Of a DNA stretch of 18,251 nt, positions 12,856 through 18,251 are shown piece by piece. Under the pieces are notes generated by a model. That model ran no database searches. It was given only the letters and a program-made list of their open reading frames with translations, and was not told where the DNA came from. The translations under genes and the position numbers were made by a program. Each line of letters opens with the position of its first letter. Position 1 is the stretch's first letter. Location of the stretch: positions 1 to 18,251 of the forward strand of contig JAFMJK010000017.1 of assembly GCA_017853515.1 (NCBI GenBank), read 5' to 3'. Origin of the DNA: Chthoniobacterales bacterium. GTDB lineage: Bacteria; Verrucomicrobiota; Verrucomicrobiia; Chthoniobacterales; JACTMZ01.

Positions 12856-14043
12856 CTATTTCGGAGCAGGCAGCGACAACGGGCCGGGCGGAAGCATTTG
12901 CACCTGTCGGTCGTGACGGGGCAGGCGGAGGGTGAGGCGAAGTCCGCGGCCCGGATCGCTCTCGAGGACAACTTCGCCGCCGTGCGCGCGGACAATGCGC
13001 TGCGTGATCATGAGTCCGAGGCCGCTGCCGGTTTTCTTGGTCGTGAAATAAGGTTCGAACACGCGGGCCATGGTTTCCTGCGTCATGCCGCCTCCGGTAT
13101 CGGCAAAAGTGACATTGACCCACTCGCCATCGGATCCGGTGCGGATTTTGAGGAGTCCGCCCTGCTTCATTGCTTCGCTGGCGTTTTTGATGATGTTGTA
13201 AAAGGCCTGTTTGAGCTGGTCCTGATCGACATCGAGCACGGGCAGACCGGGCGCAAGGTCGAGTTCGAGCAGGATGTTGCGCGACTTCAGTTCCGGTTTG
13301 AGAAATTCCGCGGCGTCGCGGACGAGGGAATTGAGGTCATGCGGGGCGCGTTGCAGCGGGGCGGGGCGGATGGCGCGCAGGAACTGGGTGACGATGGTGT
13401 CGAGGCGCTTGATTTCTTCCTGCGCCACTTCGAGCGGATGAAGGAGGCTTGCCTGCTGGCCTTCGGGCAGTTTGCGCAGACGGCGCTCGAGAAGTTGGAG
13501 ATGGATGGTGAGCGAATTGAGCGGGTTGCCGATCTCGTGCGCCACGCCGGCGGCGAGGAGTTGGAGTGCGGCGACGCGTTCGCTTTCGAGAGTTTCCTGC
13601 GCTTCGCGGTGGCGCTCGGTGAAATCACGCATGATCAGCGCGTAACCCGCATGCTCGCGGTGCCCGGGCTTGTCGTCGTCTTCCGCCATGAGCGGGACAA
13701 CGTAGAAATTCAAAATACGGTGCGCCGGGTGGAACACCTCGATGTCGCGCGTGACCACTTCATGTCCTTGGGCCAATTCTTTCCAGCGCAGGCCGCTGAT
13801 GTTTTCGGCCAGCGGGCGCCCCAAGGCGGCAGCAGGATCGAGTCCGAAGAGCATGCCCGCGGCGTCATTCATGTAGATGACCGTGCCGGCCGTGTCGGTG
13901 ACGATGACTCCTTCGCGGATGGCGTTGAAGATGGTTTCGAGGAAGCGTTTGTCGCGGGCCAGTTCGACAAAGAACGCTTCCACTTCCTCCGGCTGGATGC
14001 GGCGGAGGCGGGCGAGGATTTTGTCGAGAAAAGCGCGTTTCAC
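12856..14043 (-). CDS. soluble PAS-domain sensor histidine kinase (NtrB-like architecture)
   Basis: A 395-aa kinase from GTG at 14043; the GTGA overlaps the pepF stop, so translation is coupled. A PAS domain covers about residues 33-150 (LETIFNAIREGVIVTDTAGTVIYMN and a C-terminal ALIMRDFTERH). A HisKA dimerisation domain follows, with phospho-acceptor His169 in GVAHEIGNPLNSL. The HATPase domain has an N box with Asn287 (FYNIIKNASEAM), a G1 box DTGGGM at 315-320, an F box FEPYFTTK at 329-336 and a G2 box GSGLGL at 339-344. There is no membrane segment, so it senses a cytoplasmic signal. The layout resembles NtrB/AtoS-type kinases that pair with sigma54 activators, but no response regulator is in the window. 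The frame stays open upstream to 14823 as an antisense artefact of pepF. Confidence 0.93.
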   Translation of the reverse strand: MKRAFLDKILARLRRIQPEEVEAFFVELARDKRFLETIFNAIREGVIVTDTAGTVIYMNDAAGMLFGLDPAAALGRPLAENISGLRWKELAQGHEVVTRDIEVFHPAHRILNFYVVPLMAEDDDKPGHREHAGYALIMRDFTERHREAQETLESERVAALQLLAAGVAHEIGNPLNSLTIHLQLLERRLRKLPEGQQASLLHPLEVAQEEIKRLDTIVTQFLRAIRPAPLQRAPHDLNSLVRDAAEFLKPELKSRNILLELDLAPGLPVLDVDQDQLKQAFYNIIKNASEAMKQGGLLKIRTGSDGEWVNVTFADTGGGMTQETMARVFEPYFTTKKTGSGLGLMITQRIVRAHGGEVVLESDPGRGLRLTLRLPRHDRQVQMLPPGPLSLPAPK

Positions 14044-15893
14044 GCGGCGCGGGATTTGGAGTCCAAGTCGATATCGAGCAATACGGCGAGCTCGTCCACT
14101 CGTTGGGCAAAGAGTTGCAGGGCGGACGCGACGGGTTGCGGCGAGGTCATGTCGACGCCGGCGGTTTTCAGCGTATCGATCGGGTATTGTTTGCCGCCGG
14201 ATTTGAGGAACCCGAGGTAGCGCGAAGCGTCGCCGCTTTCGAGAACCTGACGCGAGAGCGCCACGGCCGCGCTCATTCCCGTGGCGTATTGGTAGACGTA
14301 GAACGAACTGTAGAAATGCGGGATGCGCAGGCACTCGAGGTCGAGCTGCGGATCGAGGGCGAAGTCCGGTCCGAAATAGGCGACGAGGAGTTCGTGGTAG
14401 ATCTTCGTCATCGTGTCGAGGGTGAGGGCCTCGCCGGATTCCTGGCGCTCGTGGATGATTGTCTCGAATTCGGCGAACATGGTCTGCCGGTAAATCGTGC
14501 CGCGCAGGTCGTCGATCTGGCGGTTGAGCAGATACGCTTTCATCTGCGGATCGGTGGTCTGATCCAGCAGATGATGCGTGAGCAGCTCTTCGTTGAAAGT
14601 GGACGCCACCTCGGCCAGGAAAATCGGATAGTGGTGATCTTGGAAGGTCTGGTTCCGCTGCGCATACCAAGTGTGCATGGAATGTCCCGCCTCGTGGGCG
14701 AGGGTGAACATGTCGGCGAAGACGTCCGGTTTGTAGTTCATCAAGATGTAGGGCGGTGAGCCGTAGCATCCGCTGGAGAAGGCGCCGCTGCGTTTGCCTT
14801 TTGATTCGTAGCGGTCGCACCAACGTCCGCGCAGTCCGGTCTCGAGTTCGCGCGTGTATTCGGCACCGAGCGGAGCGACCGCGGCGATGGTGCGGTCGAT
14901 CGCCTCGTCGAAGGTCAGGTGCGTGGTGATCTTCGGGACGAGCGGGACATAGGTGTCGTAGTGGTGGATCTCGTCGATCCCGAGGGCGCGACGGCGCAGT
15001 TCGTAGTAGCGGTAGAGCGGCGCGAGGTTGGCGCGGACCGTGGCGACGAGGTTGTCGTAGACGGCGAGGGGAATGTTGTTGCGGAAGAGGGCGGCGGCGC
15101 GGGCTGACGGATAGTTGCGCGCTTTGGCTTGGAAGACATCGGTGCGGACCGAGCTGGCCAGAGTGCTGGCGAGGGTGAATTTGTGGTCGGAGAACTCCTC
15201 GTAAAATTGATGGAAAGCGCGGCGGCGCAGGTCGTGGTCGGGTTTGACCAGGAACGAGCTGAAGCTGCTTTGACTCAATTCGACCTCCTGGCCGGTGCTG
15301 TCGACGATCAGGCCGAACTTCAAATCGACATTGGTCAGTTGCGAAAAAGTTTCCTCATGCCCCGAGAGCGGCTGCGAGCTCATGGCGAGGAGGCGTTCCT
15401 CGTTTTCGTTCAGGGTGTGCGGCTTGAACCGGCGCAGTCGCTCGAGGACGGTGCGCCACGGGGCGAGTTCGGGTGCGGCGGCCAGCGCGGCGAAGCGATC
15501 GTCGGGAATGGCCATCAGCTCGGGGCTGATGAACGAGCATTTCTCCACGATCTTGGTGTGGAGGTTTTGCAGGCGCGCTTCGCGTTCGAGGAAAGCGGGG
15601 TCGGAGGCGTTCTCGCTGACCCGCAGGCTCGCGTAGGTGCCGAGGCGCTCGAGGGGTTGGTCGATGCTCTTCTCGAACTCGAGCGCGGCGAGGAGCGAGG
15701 AGGCGGATTCGGCCAGCTTGCCGCGGAACCCGGCGATCTGCGGATAGCGTTGCTGGAGATCGGCGAGCTCTTTTTCCCACGCGTTGTCATCCGGATAAAG
15801 ATGCGTCAGATCCCAGCGGTCGGACTCGGGGATTTCGTGGCGGGTGGGCACGCGTCGGACGGCGTGCGGCGTTTCGGCGGATCGGAAAATCAT
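14040..15893 (-). CDS. pepF: oligoendopeptidase F, M3 metallopeptidase
   Basis: A 617-aa cytoplasmic zinc endopeptidase that degrades short peptides. From ATG at 15893 the N-terminus reads to SDRWDLTHLYPDDNAWEKEL, standard for PepF. The oligoendopeptidase N-domain follows (about 115-185), then the M3 catalytic domain. The zinc motif is HEAGH at 400-404, with the third ligand Glu428 in FLAEVASTFNEELL. Other family segments present are YESKGKRSGAFSSGCYGSPPYILMNY, QIDDLRGTIYRQTMFAEFE, and FYVYQYATGMSAA near the C-terminus. Length and motifs are complete. It begins 19 bases after the bioF stop and overlaps the histidine kinase by GTGA, so the three genes form one transcription unit. No signal peptide is seen. 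Confidence 0.96.
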   Translation of the reverse strand: MIFRSAETPHAVRRVPTRHEIPESDRWDLTHLYPDDNAWEKELADLQQRYPQIAGFRGKLAESASSLLAALEFEKSIDQPLERLGTYASLRVSENASDPAFLEREARLQNLHTKIVEKCSFISPELMAIPDDRFAALAAAPELAPWRTVLERLRRFKPHTLNENEERLLAMSSQPLSGHEETFSQLTNVDLKFGLIVDSTGQEVELSQSSFSSFLVKPDHDLRRRAFHQFYEEFSDHKFTLASTLASSVRTDVFQAKARNYPSARAAALFRNNIPLAVYDNLVATVRANLAPLYRYYELRRRALGIDEIHHYDTYVPLVPKITTHLTFDEAIDRTIAAVAPLGAEYTRELETGLRGRWCDRYESKGKRSGAFSSGCYGSPPYILMNYKPDVFADMFTLAHEAGHSMHTWYAQRNQTFQDHHYPIFLAEVASTFNEELLTHHLLDQTTDPQMKAYLLNRQIDDLRGTIYRQTMFAEFETIIHERQESGEALTLDTMTKIYHELLVAYFGPDFALDPQLDLECLRIPHFYSSFYVYQYATGMSAAVALSRQVLESGDASRYLGFLKSGGKQYPIDTLKTAGVDMTSPQPVASALQLFAQRVDELAVLLDIDLDSKSRAA

Positions 15894-15912
15894 GCGCGGG
15901 ATTGTGCGCGGC

Positions 15913-17190
15913 TCAGAATTCCGAGCAATTGAAAACGATGCGGTAGCCGCAGGTCGCGCTGCGACAGACCACTTTGCACTTTTCCGAAACGAGCGCCGCG
16001 CCGCAGACGGGGCACACCGTGTCCGGGTCCCGGGTCCCGGAATCCGCGACGGGCTGCATGCCTCGGAGGATTTGCGCGAGGCTGTTCAAAACGGCATCGT
16101 CGTGCACCGCGGAGAGGCTGACGCGCAGGCGCGAAGTTCCTTTCGGCACGGTGGGTGGACGGATCGCCGGGACGAAGAATCCCAGCCGGCGCAGCGCCTC
16201 GGCCCGGCGCAGGGCCTCATCCGCGTCGCCGACGATGACCGGATGGATGGCGGCGGGCATGGACGGATCGAGGATCGAGGCCAGTTGTCGCAGTCTGGCG
16301 CGGCGGCGGTCGCCGTCCTCGCCCGAGCAGATCTCAAGCGCGGCCGATGCCGCGGCGGCGGTCGAGGCGGGTGGCGCGGTGGAAAAAATAAAGCTGCGTG
16401 CACGGTTGGCGAGGAAGTCGACCAAAGTTCGGGTGCCCGCGATGTAACCGCCGGAGCTGCCCAGGGCTTTGCCCAGCGTTCCCATGTGCACCTCGATGCG
16501 GTTGGAAAGGCCGAGTTGGTCGGCAAGCCCGCGTCCACCATGGCCCAAGACGCCCACGGCGTGCGCCTCGTCCAGCATGAGGACAGCGCCGAATTCTTCT
16601 TTCAGGTCCACGATGTCGCGCAGCGGTGCGATGTCGCCGTCCATGCTGAAGACCGATTCCGTGACGATGAAGATGCGGGCCTGCGGATACTTCTCGCGCG
16701 CCCATCGCAAGTGGTGTCGGAGTTCGGCCGTGTTGTTGTGCGCGAAGGCGCGGTAAACCGCGCCGCTCAGACGCGCGCCGTCGACCAGGCAGGCGTGGCT
16801 CAGACGGTCGAGGAGAATGACATCGTCCTTCCCGGCCAGCGCCTGCAATGCGCCGACGCTGGCCGCTGTTCCGCTGCCGAAGAGGAGCGCGGCCTCGGTG
16901 CGCTTGAACATCGCGAGTTTTTCCTCCAACTGCGCGTGGGGGGACTGTGTTCCCGTGATCAGACGCGAGGCGCCCGCTCCGGCGCCATGGTCGCGCGTGG
17001 CGCGGACGGCCGCCTCGACCACGTCGTGATGCGAGGCGAGGCCGAGGTAATCGTTGGAGGCGAAATTATGCAGCGTCTGCCCCGCGATTGTGACGGAGGT
17101 TCCGGTTGTCGCGCTCGAGACGCGCAACCGCCGCCGCAGGCTGCGGTTTTCCAGGTCGTCCAACGATTGCTGCAGGAACTTTTCGAACAT
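15913..17190 (-). CDS. bioF: 8-amino-7-oxononanoate synthase-like PLP enzyme with C-terminal zinc-ribbon fusion
   Basis: A 425-aa alpha-oxoamine synthase. BioF condenses pimeloyl-ACP or -CoA with alanine in biotin synthesis. Landmarks: NFASNDYLGLASH at 42-54, GAGASRLITGT starting at 71, DEAHAVGVLG from 207 (Asp207 and His210 contact PLP), and HMGTLGKALGSSGGYIAG with PLP-lysine Lys241. The family fold ends near residue 378. The remaining 45 residues carry six cysteines (393, 396, 405, 409, 414, 422), arranged as CPVCG then KCKVVCRSATCGYRIVFNC, a zinc-ribbon pattern. ATG at 17190 gives the usual N-terminus (MFEKFLQQSLDDL); an ATG at 17280 adds 30 basic residues without a domain and would overlap the start of the opposite gene. 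An internal ATG exists at the fusion joint. KBL-type or sphingolipid (Spt-like) activity is the alternative, since these families look alike. bioD elsewhere in the window favours BioF. Confidence 0.9.
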   Translation of the reverse strand: MFEKFLQQSLDDLENRSLRRRLRVSSATTGTSVTIAGQTLHNFASNDYLGLASHHDVVEAAVRATRDHGAGAGASRLITGTQSPHAQLEEKLAMFKRTEAALLFGSGTAASVGALQALAGKDDVILLDRLSHACLVDGARLSGAVYRAFAHNNTAELRHHLRWAREKYPQARIFIVTESVFSMDGDIAPLRDIVDLKEEFGAVLMLDEAHAVGVLGHGGRGLADQLGLSNRIEVHMGTLGKALGSSGGYIAGTRTLVDFLANRARSFIFSTAPPASTAAAASAALEICSGEDGDRRRARLRQLASILDPSMPAAIHPVIVGDADEALRRAEALRRLGFFVPAIRPPTVPKGTSRLRVSLSAVHDDAVLNSLAQILRGMQPVADSGTRDPDTVCPVCGAALVSEKCKVVCRSATCGYRIVFNCSEF

Positions 17191-17278
17191 GCGCGAGGGA
17201 ATCTTTATCCGCGGAAAGCGCCGAGTCCACCGAGGAGAAGGTTTGATCGCCGGGTCCGGGGCGGGCAACGTTGCGGCC

Positions 17279-17779
17279 ATGCTTCATTTGCCCGATCCGG
17301 TCCATCCGTTCGCGGTGCATTTTCCCGTGGCCTTTTTGCTCCTGGGGTCGGTGGCCGTCGCGCTGTCGTTGCTTTGGCCGAACCGCTACATTGTCCGCCT
17401 GGCATTTCTCTGCATGGTGCTCGGCGCCCTCGGCGCGACTTGGGCGCACCGGACCGGAACGCACGAGGCGGCAGCCATACGCTACGTCGGCGAATCGACG
17501 GCTGCCGCCGTGCAGGAACACAAGAACGCGTCGGACTTGATGATGGCGGCGGCATGGATCGCCGCAGCGGGCGCGGCGGCGGCCTTTTTCAGCAATTTGA
17601 TCCCCGGGGTCTCGCTGATGGCGCGATTGGTCGCCTCGGCGGCGTGTTTGTTCATGCTGTGGACCATGCAGGCCTCGCACCACACGGGCATGGAGTTGAC
17701 GCATACGCATTTTTTCGGCCCGAACGCCCCCAAGCCTTTTCCGGGAACCGAGGAAGTCATCCGTTTGCGCGTGGAGTGA
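17279..17779 (+). CDS. DUF2231-like four-helix membrane protein
   Basis: A 166-aa inner-membrane protein from ATG at 17279. Four hydrophobic segments lie at about residues 11-32, 39-56, 87-107 and 112-131. The start PDPVHPFAVHFPVAFLLLGSVAVAL and the HRTGTHEAA after the second helix resemble the HP-VHFP-ALL and TGxxEA signatures of the DUF2231 family. Histidine is frequent outside the membrane: a cluster near 133-147 (SHHTGMELTHTH) could bind haem or metal, though nothing here proves it. The gene starts 88 bases from the bioF start on the opposite strand, so the two probably share a divergent promoter region. Another small membrane-protein gene follows after 46 bases. The family call is by resemblance only. 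Confidence 0.78.
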   Translation: MLHLPDPVHPFAVHFPVAFLLLGSVAVALSLLWPNRYIVRLAFLCMVLGALGATWAHRTGTHEAAAIRYVGESTAAAVQEHKNASDLMMAAAWIAAAGAAAAFFSNLIPGVSLMARLVASAACLFMLWTMQASHHTGMELTHTHFFGPNAPKPFPGTEEVIRLRVE

Positions 17780-17789
17780 AGGCTGTGTC

Positions 17790-17818
17790 TTGCGCGCCGG
17801 TCCGGGGAGCGCTATAAG
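17790..17818 (+). promoter_or_regulatory. candidate promoter of the small two-helix membrane protein gene
   Basis: TTGCGC (17790-17795) and TATAAG (17813-17818) are separated by 17 bases; the -10 matches five of six consensus bases. The GTG start at 17826 lies 7 bases later, predicting a leaderless or nearly leaderless transcript. The AAGG inside the -10 could alternatively serve as a ribosome binding site if transcription starts further upstream. Confidence 0.38.
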
Positions 17819-17825
17819 GCGGACT

Positions 17826-18059
17826 GTGGAGAAAGATTACGTCAAATCCGTCATCAAAGGCCTGACCGTGGCGCATGTCTGCTTGGGCCTCGCCGCAACC
17901 TGCGGCGTCGTGACAGTCATTGCCGTCGGTTGGACCCAGTTGCCCTTCCTTGTCGAATGGGTGCCGGTTGTCCTGGCCGCCGTGTTCCTCGTTGTGACGA
18001 CCATGCTGCTGAAGCAAGACATGGTGGCGCGGCGCCGGGAGCAGGGCAAAGACCGCTGA
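17826..18059 (+). CDS. small two-helix membrane protein
   Basis: A 77-aa protein from GTG at 17826 (a TTG at 17790 would add 12 residues). After a short charged start (EKDYVKSVIKGL) come two hydrophobic segments, about residues 14-34 and 42-62, and then a strongly basic and polar tail (KQDMVARRREQGKDR). By the positive-inside rule both ends should be cytoplasmic. I do not recognise a family. AAGG at 17816-17819 lies 6 bases before the GTG and could act as a weak ribosome binding site. The gene follows the DUF2231-like gene on the same strand after 46 bases, and it converges on the EF-hand gene at the right edge. Codon use is like that of its neighbours, which supports it being real. Confidence 0.62.
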   Translation: MEKDYVKSVIKGLTVAHVCLGLAATCGVVTVIAVGWTQLPFLVEWVPVVLAAVFLVVTTMLLKQDMVARRREQGKDR

Positions 18060-18107
18060 CGCCTCGAGGCGCGCGTTCTTGCGCTTGCTTTGATTCGACG
18101 AGCGCGG

Positions 18108-18251
18108 CTAGCGCAGAAATTTCGAGCCCATGGCGACGAGGTCGGTCATATCGACATCACCATCGCCGTCGGAGTCCATGAAAGACTTGAGCAGCGGGTT
18201 CGAAGCGAGCGCCCCGAGCGGATCGCCGGCGGTCGCGCCTGTCTGAGCGGC
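18108..18251 (-). CDS. EF-hand / dockerin-type calcium-loop protein, C-terminal fragment
   Basis: The last 47 codons of a leftward gene ending in TAG at 18108; its start is beyond the right edge. The fragment contains DSDGDGDVDMTD, a textbook 12-residue EF-hand loop: Asp at 1, 3, 5 and 9, Gly at 6, a hydrophobic Val at 8 and Asp at 12. A short helix-like LVAMGSKFLR follows and ends the protein. Before the loop is a helix-like stretch (DPLGALASNPLLKSFM). Such loops occur in dockerin-like type I repeats and in single EF-hand proteins, often extracytoplasmic in these bacteria. The parent protein cannot be identified from this end. It converges on the small membrane protein gene with 48 bases between stops. 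Confidence 0.7.
   Translation of the reverse strand, partial: AAQTGATAGDPLGALASNPLLKSFMDSDGDGDVDMTDLVAMGSKFLR

Noticed and set aside
12793..14220. A 475-codon plus-strand open frame
   Set aside because: It is the antisense shadow of the histidine kinase; all kinase boxes are on the other strand.
14044..14823. Upstream extension of the histidine kinase frame
   Set aside because: It lies wholly inside pepF in another frame, with Arg/Pro-rich translation. The GTG overlapping the pepF stop gives a proper kinase start.
17191..17280. Start of bioF at ATG 17280, adding 30 residues
   Set aside because: The extension is Pro/Arg-rich, unlike the family N-terminus, and its start codon overlaps the start codon of the opposite-strand membrane gene; ATG 17190 matches the family.
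15844..17817. A 657-codon plus-strand open frame across bioF and the start of pepF
   Set aside because: It is antisense to two clear enzyme genes, has low-complexity Gly/Arg/Ala-rich translation with no domain, and arises from high GC content.
18061..18070. Palindrome GCCTCGAGGC between two convergent genes
   Set aside because: It is too short and has no loop or T-run to call as a terminator.
1..18251. tRNA, rRNA, CRISPR, insertion sequence or prophage
   Set aside because: No cloverleaf, rRNA core sequence, regular spacer-repeat array, transposase or phage structural protein was recognised on either strand.

Overview
This is a GC-rich bacterial chromosomal segment, densely packed with ordinary-looking genes on both strands. 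It has no phage, insertion sequence, CRISPR array, tRNA or rRNA that I can see. The lipid A genes (lpxI, lpxB), lipoproteins and peptidoglycan enzymes point to a diderm (Gram-negative-type) organism. The ThuA-like C-terminus at the left edge, the small envelope proteins and the dispersed nested-palindrome repeats fit best with Verrucomicrobiota or a nearby PVC lineage. That placement is inference from family resemblance, not a database result.

Layout, left to right. Positions 1-161 hold the end of a ThuA-like gene. Positions 269-4162 form a leftward block: a 58-codon small ORF, lpxI, a Gfo/Idh/MocA dehydrogenase (ATGA overlap with lpxI), lpxB, a nucleotidyltransferase gene broken by an in-frame amber codon, and a small acidic protein. 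Positions 4303-7221 run rightward: photolyase, rsmE, bioD. Positions 7228-10556 are rich in envelope genes: a membrane-anchored protein with a possible papain-like (NlpC/P60-type) C-terminus, an ankyrin plus L,D-transpeptidase fusion, a small lipoprotein, and an N-acetylmuramoyl-L-alanine amidase lipoprotein. hisF (10643-11422) follows, then an alpha/beta hydrolase and a small secreted DUF4177-like protein. Positions 12856-17190 form a leftward operon: bioF with a fused zinc ribbon, the M3 peptidase pepF, and a soluble PAS histidine kinase. Two small membrane proteins and the C-terminus of an EF-hand protein close the window.

How the genes relate: lpxI and lpxB are consecutive or near-consecutive lipid A steps, and the dehydrogenase between them may be GnnA-like (3-amino lipid A sugar). 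bioD and bioF are the last two steps of biotin-ring precursor synthesis before BioB, but they lie about 9 kb apart. pepF and the kinase overlap by GTGA and are probably translationally coupled.

The most unusual signals are: (1) three intergenic elements of one architecture, an outer inverted repeat whose two arms are each hairpins, with compensatory changes that keep the inner hairpins intact where the arms differ; (2) the BioF-zinc-ribbon fusion; (3) several promoter-like sites placed so close to start codons that leaderless transcripts are plausible; (4) the amber-interrupted nucleotidyltransferase.
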